Source: Clostridium sp. CAG:389 (GTDB taxonomy: Bacteria; Bacillota; Clostridia; TANB77; CAG-508). From it: 14,775 nucleotides of DNA. The notes under the pieces are model-generated. The model saw only the letters and a list, made by a program, of their open reading frames with translations, was not told the origin of the DNA and did not search any database. Location: NCBI GenBank assembly GCA_000438255.1, contig FR901906.1:1-14775 (forward strand), read 5' to 3'. Of the stretch, positions 1-7,063 are shown piece by piece (the first letter of the stretch is position 1; every line of letters begins with the position of its first letter). The position numbers were made by a program, and so were the translations under genes.

Positions 1-383
1 AAAATAAAAAAAATATTATAGTGGAAGATCATCTTTCTTATATATGTGGAATATCTAAAAATATTCTTAAGAAATATTATAAAAATAAATATAAAGAAAA
101 AATTGTATTTCTTACAGATAATATAAATGAAGAAAATATTGACAGTTCTTCTATAGATGAAATAGAAATTGATTTTATAAATAAAAATAACGTAGAAGAA
201 GTTTGGGATTATTTGAAGAAAAAAGGTATTATAATTGAAAAAAGCTTTTATCTTTATTATGCAGTAGGTTTAAAAATTAGTGAAATATCAAAATTATTAA
301 ATATTAAGGAATCCAGTGTTAAGAACTATATATATAGAACTGTAAAAGAATTGAAATTAACCTTTGGAGAGGAGGGGGAGTAA
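1..383 (+). CDS. RNA polymerase sigma factor, ECF/sigma-70 family (5' end missing)
   Basis: The 3' part of a sigma-70-family factor that directs RNA polymerase to a specific promoter set. The reading frame is open to the left edge, so the gene begins outside the window; a GTG at 21 is available but has no ribosome binding site, and the text before it (KNII-VEDHLSYI) reads on naturally. The segment GISKNILKKYYKNKYK resembles the end of region 2 of ECF factors (the usual ARN-x-L-x-D-x-x-R-K-K stretch). A spacer follows, then a region 4-type helix-turn-helix near the C-terminus (VGLKISEISKLLNIKESSVK), which would contact the -35 element. The stop codon abuts the GTG of the DUF4179 gene with no gap, a typical translationally coupled sigma/anti-sigma arrangement. 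The target regulon cannot be deduced from this sequence. Family assignment is confident; the subgroup is not. Confidence 0.85.
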   Translation, partial: NKKNIIVEDHLSYICGISKNILKKYYKNKYKEKIVFLTDNINEENIDSSSIDEIEIDFINKNNVEEVWDYLKKKGIIIEKSFYLYYAVGLKISEISKLLNIKESSVKNYIYRTVKELKLTFGEEGE

Positions 384-1532
384 GTGAAAAATAAAATCTT
401 TGAAAATTTTATAAACGATAAATTTAATAAAGATGAAAATTTTAAAGCCATATTGGTTAAATCAAAGGAGGCGATTGATATGAAAACCAAAAATAAAAAA
501 ATATTAAATATTGCAGCAATTATCCTAATAACAGTTGCTGTTACAGTAATATCTCCAAAAATTTATGCTGAATTTCAATGGAATGTAAAATTCAATGAAT
601 ATAAAAAAAGATCAGTAACAACAAAACAAGGTGAATTAAAATCAGATTATGATGAAATTGTTAATATGGATTATGCAATAAAAGATGAAATCGGTATAAA
701 AGTTGATTCAATAGCATTAACAGATGAATCGTTTACTGCACAAATTAATTTTAAATTTCCAAACAATGCTAAGTTAAATTCAGAAACATTTTCATTTGGT
801 TATGCGGTATATGATGAAAATAATAAAATATATAATATCACTCCAAGAATGCATTTGGGAAATATAGAAAAATATGATACCTATACAAAATGTTTATATA
901 AAGAATTAGGAATAAAATATGACAAAAAAAATATATACGATGTACAGATAGCTGATTACTCAAATTCTAATAACAACAGCGCACAAAATTTTAATATTAT
1001 TTCTGAAATAAACTTAAATACTACATCTAGTTTTCCAAAAAGCAAACGTATATATATAAGAATTTTTGATTTAGGATATAATATGATAGATAAAACAAAT
1101 AATTATGCAGAAAATTTCCAAATTTCAGATTCTGAGTGGATTTTTGAAATAAATATTCCTGACAAATTTTATAATAGAAAAACTACTGAACTTAAATTAA
1201 GTAATGAAATTACTGCAATAGAAATCAAAAAATTTCAAATAACAGAAAAAGGGATTACATTAAACTTTAAAGAAAAAGGCATAACACAACAATTATTAGA
1301 TGCTAAAGAATTATCACAAGATGATTGGAAAGAATATATAAATAGTATAGTATATATTACAGATGAAAATAAACAAATATACAATGCAGAAATGCTAAAC
1401 ACAGGAGAAGAAAACGATTTATTACAATGTATATTCACAAATATTAGCAAAAATAATTTGAAAAATCATAGATATTATTTAAACTTAAAAGACAAAGGTC
1501 AAATAAATACCAGTGAAATTTTAATAAAATAG
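384..1532 (+). CDS. DUF4179-type membrane protein, putative anti-sigma factor
   Basis: A 382-aa single-pass membrane protein resembling DUF4179 proteins, which in clostridia commonly sit directly after an ECF sigma factor and are presumed to hold it at the membrane. A short charged cytoplasmic segment (residues 1-38) precedes one membrane helix (about 40-60, ILNIAAIILITVAVTVI), followed by IYAEFQWNVKFNEY, a motif typical of the family, and a large extracytoplasmic domain of mostly beta character. No HxxxCxxC zinc anti-sigma motif is present. The GTG start is preceded by a purine-rich GGAGAGGAGGGGG stretch inside the end of the sigma gene. A second strong ribosome binding site (AAAGGAGG, 464-471) lies 8 bases before an in-frame ATG at 480 (Met33), so a 350-aa form without the cytoplasmic tail is also possible. 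The anti-sigma role is inferred from position and family; no partner residues can be read directly. Confidence 0.75.
   Translation: MKNKIFENFINDKFNKDENFKAILVKSKEAIDMKTKNKKILNIAAIILITVAVTVISPKIYAEFQWNVKFNEYKKRSVTTKQGELKSDYDEIVNMDYAIKDEIGIKVDSIALTDESFTAQINFKFPNNAKLNSETFSFGYAVYDENNKIYNITPRMHLGNIEKYDTYTKCLYKELGIKYDKKNIYDVQIADYSNSNNNSAQNFNIISEINLNTTSSFPKSKRIYIRIFDLGYNMIDKTNNYAENFQISDSEWIFEINIPDKFYNRKTTELKLSNEITAIEIKKFQITEKGITLNFKEKGITQQLLDAKELSQDDWKEYINSIVYITDENKQIYNAEMLNTGEENDLLQCIFTNISKNNLKNHRYYLNLKDKGQINTSEILIK
464..482 (+). promoter_or_regulatory. Strong internal ribosome binding site before an in-frame ATG
   Basis: AAAGGAGG at 464-471, 8 bases before ATG at 480-482, in frame with the DUF4179 gene at Met33. 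The signal is at least as good as the one for the GTG at 384. It could drive a shorter isoform that begins directly at the membrane anchor, or be the only real start. Confidence 0.45.
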
Positions 1533-1535
1533 TAA

Positions 1536-1575
1536 AATAAATCCTCTTCATTTATGAAGAGGATTTATTCATTGT
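1536..1575 (+). terminator. Hairpin terminator after the sigma/DUF4179 pair
   Basis: A perfect inverted repeat starts 4 bases after the stop codon: arms 1536-1550 and 1555-1569 (core CCTCTTCA/TGAAGAGG) with a 4-base loop TTTA. The following sequence is T-rich but interrupted, so termination may be imperfect. Confidence 0.75.
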
Positions 1576-1636
1576 TAATTTATTTAAATTTATGAATAAA
1601 TAAGCATAAACAGAATATATATTACAAGGTGATTAT

Positions 1637-2411
1637 ATGTTTTTAGTATTTAGCAAAGAAAAAATATTTACTTATTTAATATCTGTATTAACAGTAACAT
1701 TATTATTTGTAGGCGTTGCAAATTATCAAACAAAAGATCAAGATATAATAGAAGCTTCTTCAAACACAGGAAAATTATTACCAATATACAAAGTAAAAAC
1801 AGAACAGAAAAAAGTTGCACTAACAATGAATTGTGCATGGAATGCAGATGACATAGATAAAATATTAGAAGTGTTAAAAGAGAATAATGTAAAAATAACT
1901 TTTTTTATGGTTGGAGATTGGATTGATAAATATCCAAAAGCAGTGAAAAAGATAAATGATGCAGGCCAAGAAATACGGAAGTCATAGTGATACACATCCA
2001 CATGTAAATAATTTAAGTTATGAAAAAAATATAGAAGAAATAGAAAAAAGTAATGATAAAATAGAAAAAATTACTGGTTCAAGAACAAAACTATATAGGG
2101 CTCCATACGGTGAATATAATAATACAGTTATAAATGCTGCAACAGATAAGGGGTATTATACAATTCAATGGAGTTTAGATACATTAGATTATACTGGACT
2201 TACTGGTGATGAAATGTGGAATAGATTAGATAAAAAATTAGTTGCAGGTGATATTATTTTAACTCATAATGGTACTAAACATACAGCAGATTCCTTAGAT
2301 ATGTTACTTAAAAATATAAAACAAAAGGGGTTTGATATAGTTCCTGTTTCTGATTTGATTTATAAAGAAAACTATAAAATTGATTCTACGGGAATGCAAG
2401 TAAATAATTAA
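1637..2411 (+). pseudogene. PdaB-like polysaccharide deacetylase, frameshifted
   Basis: A carbohydrate esterase family 4 (NodB-fold) deacetylase of the sporulation-type PdaB group, split into two frames: 1637-1987 (116 aa) and the continuation ending at 2411. The first frame reads ...NDAGQEI then leaves the family pattern (RKS, stop); the next frame resumes exactly with GSHSDTHPH. Removing one base near 1976 would give a continuous protein of about 257 aa, the usual PdaB length. Visible parts: an N-terminal membrane anchor (about residues 10-28), metal-binding HSDTH, RAPYGEY, QWSLDTLDY and the C-terminal GDIILTHN motif. The usual TFDDG motif 1 is replaced by TMNCAWNADD, without the normal catalytic Asp at that place; related PdaB proteins often carry an altered DAAWG-type motif. 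The start ATG follows AAGGTGAT. Substrate would be peptidoglycan or another wall glycan outside the membrane. The break may be a real mutation or a sequencing/assembly error. Confidence 0.85.
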
Positions 2412-2427
2412 TTAATGTAAAAATAAA

Positions 2428-2589
2428 TATACAGTTCAGTGAAAACAAGAAAAAGTTGCTATCCAAGTGGTAATATCTCAATATTTTGGTCAAAAACATA
2501 TCTGGGGTCTACCATTGGGTCTTTAACCTTAAATATTGAGATATTACCACTTGGATAGCAACTTTTTCTTATTTTCACTGAACTGTAAC
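2428..2589. repeat. Long near-perfect hairpin with TA ends, MITE-like element
   Basis: Two 57-base arms (2430-2486 and 2531-2587) are inverted copies with one mismatch (C at 2446). Each outer end reads TA followed by CAGTTCAGTGAAAA on its own strand, as expected for a small element that duplicates a TA target (IS630/Tc1-mariner type). The 44-base middle can extend the stem imperfectly (GGT 2488-2490 with ACC 2526-2528; AAA 2492-2494 with TTT 2522-2524), leaving an apical loop with two GGGTCT copies (2505-2510, 2517-2522). It lies between the broken deacetylase and the SSB promoter, with no coding capacity and no T-run, so a plain terminator is unlikely. That this is a MITE is inference: no other copy is present in the window. 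Confidence 0.7.
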
Positions 2590-2694
2590 ATAAAAATATG
2601 TATAAAAATTAAAGATATGTATATAATTTAATAAAGCATAATTCTGCAAGTATAGGAAAAATCTACATTTTTTAAATAAATTTAACTTTTTATG

Positions 2695-2723
2695 TAGACA
2701 AAACCAAAAAAATGGTGTATAAT
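2695..2723 (+). promoter_or_regulatory. Sigma-A-type promoter for the SSB-like gene
   Basis: TAGACA (2695-2700), a 17-base spacer, then a consensus TATAAT (2718-2723). Transcription should start near 2730, giving a leader of roughly 65 bases before the TTG start at 2796. No other gene could use it, and the rest of the gap from 2588 shows nothing else. Confidence 0.7.
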
Positions 2724-2795
2724 AATAAATGTAGTTAAGAGAAAAGCACGAAGATAAATATACAATATTGATAAAAAATAAGGGAGGAAAAAAAT

Positions 2796-3497
2796 TTGGA
2801 TACAAATTATTTAGAAAACAACTACTTAACATTAGTTGGAAAAGTTACAGGAGAAAAAAATTTTAGTCATGAAATTTATGGAGAAAAATTTTACGTATTT
2901 AATTTAGAAATTGAAAGATTAAGCGGAAATGCAGACATTATACCAATAACAGTATCAGAAAGAATAGTAACTGATGAAATGTTAATACAAGGTAAAAAAT
3001 TATTAGTAAAAGGACAATTTAGATCATACAATAGTTATGAAAATGAAAAAAACAGATTAATATTAACAGTTTTTGCAAAAGATGTTGTTGAAGTTGAAGA
3101 ACCAGAAGAACAAGAAGAAAATGAAATGGTTAAAAAAGATATGGTAACAAATGAAGTTGTTTTAGTTGGCTACATTTGTAAAAAACCAATTTATAGACAA
3201 ACACCTTTTGGAAGAGAAATAGCAGATGTTTTATTAGCAGTTAATAGAGCTTATAATAAATCAGACTATATTCCAACAATTGCATGGGGTAGAACAGCAA
3301 GATTCTGCCAAAACTTAGAAGTTGGAACAAAAGTTAAAATAGTAGGTAGAGTTCAATCTAGAATGTATGAAAAGAAACATGAAGATGGAACTGTTGAAAA
3401 TAGAGTTGCTTATGAAGTATCTGTTGGTAGTTTAGAAGTTGTTGAAGAAGTTGAAAATTCTGAAAACAAAGATACAGAAAATCAAGAAGCTGTATAA
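2796..3497 (+). CDS. Single-stranded DNA-binding protein with two OB folds
   Basis: A 233-aa SSB-family protein expected to coat single-stranded DNA in replication, repair or recombination. It carries two OB-like halves: residues about 8-100 (divergent, NNYLTLVGKV...GKKLLVKGQF) and 116-215, the latter clearly SSB-like (TNEVVLVGYI, FGREIADVLLAVNRAY, IPTIAWGRTARF, GTKVKIVGRVQSRMYE). A very acidic linker (about 98-110) joins them, and a short acidic tail follows without the DDDIPF tip that recruits partners in housekeeping SSBs. It starts at TTG 2796 behind AGGGAGGAAA; no ATG fits the domain start. With its own promoter and terminator it is a monocistronic unit. This two-domain form is seen in clostridia alongside a normal SSB, so a role additional to replication is possible, but that is inference. 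Confidence 0.8.
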   Translation: MDTNYLENNYLTLVGKVTGEKNFSHEIYGEKFYVFNLEIERLSGNADIIPITVSERIVTDEMLIQGKKLLVKGQFRSYNSYENEKNRLILTVFAKDVVEVEEPEEQEENEMVKKDMVTNEVVLVGYICKKPIYRQTPFGREIADVLLAVNRAYNKSDYIPTIAWGRTARFCQNLEVGTKVKIVGRVQSRMYEKKHEDGTVENRVAYEVSVGSLEVVEEVENSENKDTENQEAV

Positions 3498-3513
3498 AAT
3501 AATAATAAGATAT

Positions 3514-3550
3514 AAAAACAGTGTAATCTGAAAAGATTATGCTGTTTTTT
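3514..3550 (+). terminator. Rho-independent terminator after the SSB-like gene
   Basis: Stem 3514-3529 with 3534-3549 (AAAAACAGTGTAATCT against AGATTATGCTGTTTTT, two G-U pairs), GAAA tetraloop, ending in a run of six T. A textbook intrinsic terminator, 16 bases past the stop. Confidence 0.88.
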
Positions 3551-3562
3551 ATGTGAAATTTA

Positions 3563-3591
3563 TTGCGTTCCAATTTGTTCTTTGATATAAT
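3563..3591 (+). promoter_or_regulatory. Sigma-A-type promoter for the GT-C-like membrane protein
   Basis: TTGCGT (3563-3568), 17-base spacer, TATAAT (3586-3591); transcription would start near 3598. Because the TTG at 3563 is the -35 box itself, the open frame reaching back to it cannot be translated from there, which supports the ATG at 3623 as the start. Confidence 0.7.
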
Positions 3592-3622
3592 CTTATTGAA
3601 TAAAAGAAGGAAGGAAAAACTT

Positions 3623-5320
3623 ATGAAAATAAAAAAACAAAAAGAAAATAAAACAAAAAATGAAAAATTAAAAAAACATATTAATATAAATATAAACTTT
3701 ACAATAGTAGCCATAGTGTTAATAGCCATATTTTGCATATGTGTAACACCAATTACATTACAAAATGACACATATTACACAATAAAAATAGGAGAACTAA
3801 TAAAAAACAATGGAATAGACATGATGGATCATTTTTCATGGCATGAAAATTTGAGTTATACATATCCACATTGGTTATATGATTTATGTACATATTTCAT
3901 ATATGCAATTGGAGGATTTAAAGGAATTTATATTATTACTTGTGCATTATCTGTAATATTAGGAATATCAATATTTTTAGTAAATTCAAAACTAACTAAA
4001 AATAAATCAATATCATTTATTATAACAATTGGGGCAATATATGTGTTAAAACCATATATTGCAGCAAGAGCACAATTAGTAACATTCATATTGTTTATAT
4101 GGGAAATATTTTTTATAGAAAAATTTATAGAAAACAGAAAAATAGGTTATGGAATAGGACTTATAATTATATCAGTATTAATTGCAAACTTGCATGTTGC
4201 AACATGGCCATTCTTCTTTGTACTATTTTTACCATATATAGCAGAATATCTAATATCATTAATATCAGACATAATTATTTATAAAAAAGATAGAGAATTA
4301 GTAATAAAATACAAAATCAAAGTAGCTCAAAAGAAAAATAATTTAGAAAGAGTAGGAGAACTACAAACAAAATTAAATGAATTAGAAGATAAAAATATAA
4401 AAATTAAAGCAAAAAGAGAAGATGAAAACAATTCATATAAGCTTATTATAAAAAGAAAGAAAAACGTTAAATTTTTAATTATTATTATGATTATATGTGC
4501 ATTCACTGGATTATTAACACCAATTGGTGATACTCCATATACATATTTATATAAAACAATGGAAGGTAATACAACAGAGAGTATTAGTGAACATTTACCA
4601 TTAACACTTATTAATAATAATGAAGCAATGTGTATTTTAGTAATATTTTTAGCAATACTTATTTTTACAAAAGTAAAAATAAGATTATCAGATTTGTTTA
4701 TGATTACAGGGTTGTGTTGTTTAATGTTTGCTACAAGAAGACAGTTATCAATGCTTACACTAATTGGCTCAGTGGTATTAACAAGATTAATTGTTGAAAT
4801 GATACAAATATATACAAAAAATAATGGTTTGAAAGAATTTGAAGAGGCTTTTAAACACATAGGAGTAGTTATTTCATTGGTTGTATTAATTGGAATAATG
4901 GGATATGATAATATAAAACCAAGATTAGATGACAAATTTGTTGATTCTAAATCATATCCTGTTGAGGCTTGTGATTATATATTGGAAAATATTGATTTGA
5001 GTACAGCTAAATTTTATAATGAGTATAATTATGGAAGTTATATGTTGTTTAGGGGGATACCTGTTTTTATAGATTCAAGAGCTGATTTATATGCACCAGA
5101 ATTTAGTGGAAACAAAGATGAAGATATATTTTCAGATTTTATAAATACATCTTCTATTTCAAAATTTTATGAGGATACTTTTGAAAAATATAATATTACA
5201 CATGTTATACTTGGTAAAAAATCAAAAACTAATATGATAATTACTAAAACTCATGATGAAAATTATAAAGAATTATATTCAGATGATAATTTTGTTGTTT
5301 ATGAGAGATTAAACAAATAG
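3623..5320 (+). CDS. Multi-spanning membrane protein, GT-C glycosyltransferase-like
   Basis: A 565-aa integral membrane protein. ATG 3623 is chosen for its AAGGAAGG site and because the promoter lies just upstream. A basic N-terminus leads into membrane helices at about 27-45, 101-121, 128-143, 151-166, 176-190, 194-218, 283-298, 335-349, 357-371, 376-394 and 413-428. The loop after the first helix has QNDTYYTIKIGELI...DHFSWHE...YPHWLYD, resembling the loop of GT-C-type transferases in which an acidic residue (here Asp49) is catalytic. The soluble C-terminus has NEYNYGSYML (about 466-475) and VFIDSRADLY (481-490), a pair familiar from a widespread uncharacterised GT-C-like family (N-Y-N-x-G-x-Y and F-I-D-x-R-x-D-x-Y). 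An unusual, highly charged, probably coiled-coil insert occupies about 221-281. A polyprenyl-phosphate-sugar donor is the family expectation; neither donor nor acceptor can be read here. The fold class is moderately sure, the activity is not. Confidence 0.65.
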   Translation: MKIKKQKENKTKNEKLKKHINININFTIVAIVLIAIFCICVTPITLQNDTYYTIKIGELIKNNGIDMMDHFSWHENLSYTYPHWLYDLCTYFIYAIGGFKGIYIITCALSVILGISIFLVNSKLTKNKSISFIITIGAIYVLKPYIAARAQLVTFILFIWEIFFIEKFIENRKIGYGIGLIIISVLIANLHVATWPFFFVLFLPYIAEYLISLISDIIIYKKDRELVIKYKIKVAQKKNNLERVGELQTKLNELEDKNIKIKAKREDENNSYKLIIKRKKNVKFLIIIMIICAFTGLLTPIGDTPYTYLYKTMEGNTTESISEHLPLTLINNNEAMCILVIFLAILIFTKVKIRLSDLFMITGLCCLMFATRRQLSMLTLIGSVVLTRLIVEMIQIYTKNNGLKEFEEAFKHIGVVISLVVLIGIMGYDNIKPRLDDKFVDSKSYPVEACDYILENIDLSTAKFYNEYNYGSYMLFRGIPVFIDSRADLYAPEFSGNKDEDIFSDFINTSSISKFYEDTFEKYNITHVILGKKSKTNMIITKTHDENYKELYSDDNFVVYERLNK

Positions 5321-5324
5321 TTTA

Positions 5325-5364
5325 CAATTCACAGTCTTATGAAATATCATATGGTTGTGAATTG
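5325..5364 (+). repeat. Hairpin between the membrane protein gene and the pseudouridine synthase operon
   Basis: Arms CAATTCACA (5325-5333) and TGTGAATTG (5356-5364); inner bases continue pairing with G-U pairs and one mismatch down to an AATA loop. There is no T-run after it, so it is a weak or Rho-assisted terminator or an RNA-processing/stability hairpin ahead of the gene starting at 5393. Confidence 0.5.
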
Positions 5365-5392
5365 CAACAATAAATAAAAAGGAAGTGCAATT

Positions 5393-6292
5393 TTGAAAGT
5401 AAATATAAAAGAACAAGATATAGGAAAAAGAATAGATTCATATTTAGCAGAAAATACAGAATTTTCTAGAGCACATATTCAGAAAATGATAGAGAATGAA
5501 AAAGTTTTGGTAAACGGAAAAAAGACAAAAGTATCATATAAAATCCAAAAGGATGATGATATAAGTGTTGAAAATGAAATACCAAAAGAAGTTTCACTAG
5601 AAGCACAAGATATACCAATAGAAGTTTTATATGAAGATAATGATATTATAGTTGTAAATAAACCAAAAGGAATGGTAGTCCACCCTGCAAATGGAAATCC
5701 AGATGGAACATTAGTAAATGCTGTAATGGCTATTTGTAAAGATTCTCTATCAGGGATAGGCGGAGAAATTAGACCTGGAATAGTTCATAGATTAGATAAA
5801 GATACATCAGGAGCTATTGTTGTTGCAAAAAATGATAAAGCGCATATTAATATGAGTGAACAAATAAAAAATCATGAGGTTGAAAAAACATATATTGCAT
5901 TAGTTAAGGGCTTTGTTAAAGAAGAAGAGGCAACTATAAATATGCCAATAGGTAGAAGTACAAAAGATAGAAAAAAAATGGCTGTTAATAAAAATGGTAA
6001 AAATGCAGTTACACATTTTAAAGTTTTGGAAAGGTTTGAAAAATATACATTATTAGAAGTAAAAATTGAAACAGGAAGAACTCATCAAATTAGAGTTCAT
6101 TTATCAGAAATTGGTTATCCTGTTGTTGGAGATACTACATATTCAAATGGTAAGAATGATTGGGGAATTAAAGGACAATGTCTTCATGCTAAATCATTGA
6201 AATTCAAACATCCAGTTACAGGTAAAGAAATGTTTATAGAAGCACCTTTACCAGAATATTTTGAAAATGTATTACAAGAGTTAAGAAAATAA
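5393..6292 (+). CDS. RluA-family pseudouridine synthase (RluD-like)
   Basis: A 299-aa cytoplasmic enzyme that converts specific uridines in large-subunit rRNA to pseudouridine. An N-terminal S4 RNA-binding domain (about 1-60: GKRIDSYLAE, SRAHIQKMIENEKVLVNG) is followed by the catalytic domain with VVNKPKGMVVHP (87-98), the signature HRLDKDTSG (132-140; Asp135 is the catalytic residue), and GRTHQIRVHL (about 228-237). Length and architecture match the RluD/YlyB group. In Bacillota this type often follows lspA, but here the preceding gene is the GT-C-like protein. Start TTG 5393 sits behind GGAAGTG (5381-5387) and begins right at the S4 domain. It is the first gene of a compact run (15-base gap to the next). 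Exact target bases cannot be decided from sequence alone. Confidence 0.92.
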   Translation: MKVNIKEQDIGKRIDSYLAENTEFSRAHIQKMIENEKVLVNGKKTKVSYKIQKDDDISVENEIPKEVSLEAQDIPIEVLYEDNDIIVVNKPKGMVVHPANGNPDGTLVNAVMAICKDSLSGIGGEIRPGIVHRLDKDTSGAIVVAKNDKAHINMSEQIKNHEVEKTYIALVKGFVKEEEATINMPIGRSTKDRKKMAVNKNGKNAVTHFKVLERFEKYTLLEVKIETGRTHQIRVHLSEIGYPVVGDTTYSNGKNDWGIKGQCLHAKSLKFKHPVTGKEMFIEAPLPEYFENVLQELRK

Positions 6293-6306
6293 AGAAGGGA
6301 ATATAG

Positions 6307-7029
6307 ATGAAAGAAGAAAGTATAAGATTGCAGAAATTTTTGGCAAATAGTGGAATCGCTTCAAGAAGAAAGTGCGAAGAGCTAATTTTAGAGGGTAAAG
6401 TTTCTGTTAATGATGAAGTTGTAAATGAGCTTGGTACTAAGGTTAATCCAGCTGTGGATAAGGTTGAATTTTGTGGAAAACCAGTTCAAAATTCAGATAA
6501 AATGGTATATATTTTGCTAAATAAACCAATTGGGTATGTTACAACTGCAAAGGACCAATTTGATAGAGATTCTGTTTTAGATTTAGTTAAGGTGAAAGAA
6601 AGAATTGTTCCTGTTGGAAGACTTGATATGTATACATCAGGGGCTTTGATTTTGACTAATGATGGTGATTTTGTTTATAAAGTCACTCATCCAAAACATG
6701 AAATCACAAAAACATATACTGTTACTTTAAGAGGAATTATTCAAAATGATGCTGTTGAGAAATTAAGAAATGGTGTGGAAATTGATGATTATGTTACAAG
6801 ACCTGCAAAAGTTAAAATTTTAAAAACTGATGAAGAAAAAAATATTTCTAGATTAGAGATAACAATTCATGAGGGGAAAAATAGGCAAGTTAGAAAGATG
6901 TGTGAGGCTGTTGGTAGTAAAGTCATTGCTTTGCATAGAAGTAAAATAGGGGACATAGGTGTTAAGGATTTAAAACTTGGAACATGGAGATATTTGAAGG
7001 ATTTTGAAGTTAAGAGAATTTTGATGTAA
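6307..7029 (+). CDS. rluB: RsuA/RluB-family 23S rRNA pseudouridine synthase
   Basis: A 240-aa pseudouridine synthase of the RsuA/RluB/RluE/RluF branch, distinct from the RluA-type enzyme just upstream. It has an N-terminal S4 domain (RLQKFLANSGIASRRKCEELI, about 7-27), LLNKPIGYVTT (70-80), the branch signature GRLDMYTSG (104-112, catalytic Asp107), and the C-terminal EGKNRQVRKMCEAVG (189-203). By family it modifies the peptidyl-transferase region of 23S rRNA (RluB: U2605 in E. coli numbering). ATG follows AGAAGGGA with normal spacing. Two pseudouridine synthases in tandem, followed by an S1 RNA-binding protein, make a ribosome-maturation cluster. The family is certain; the choice of RluB over RsuA rests on overall resemblance. 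Confidence 0.9.
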   Translation: MKEESIRLQKFLANSGIASRRKCEELILEGKVSVNDEVVNELGTKVNPAVDKVEFCGKPVQNSDKMVYILLNKPIGYVTTAKDQFDRDSVLDLVKVKERIVPVGRLDMYTSGALILTNDGDFVYKVTHPKHEITKTYTVTLRGIIQNDAVEKLRNGVEIDDYVTRPAKVKILKTDEEKNISRLEITIHEGKNRQVRKMCEAVGSKVIALHRSKIGDIGVKDLKLGTWRYLKDFEVKRILM

Positions 7030-7063
7030 CTTATATAACAAAAGAAAAATGAAGGAGAAACAA

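Noticed and set aside
1572..1630. Possible sporulation-type (sigma-E/G) promoter before the PdaB-like gene
   Set aside because: TGAATA and TATATAT-like strings occur, but in such AT-rich sequence several spacings fit equally badly.
2575..2832. Minus-strand open frame over the hairpin's right end and SSB leader
   Set aside because: Low-complexity Phe/Tyr/Leu composition, no start signal, and it covers the SSB promoter and start.
4327..4935. A 202-codon minus-strand open frame opposite the GT-C-like gene
   Set aside because: The plus-strand protein is clearly the real one, with promoter, ribosome site and family motifs. The antisense frame is a by-product of its composition.
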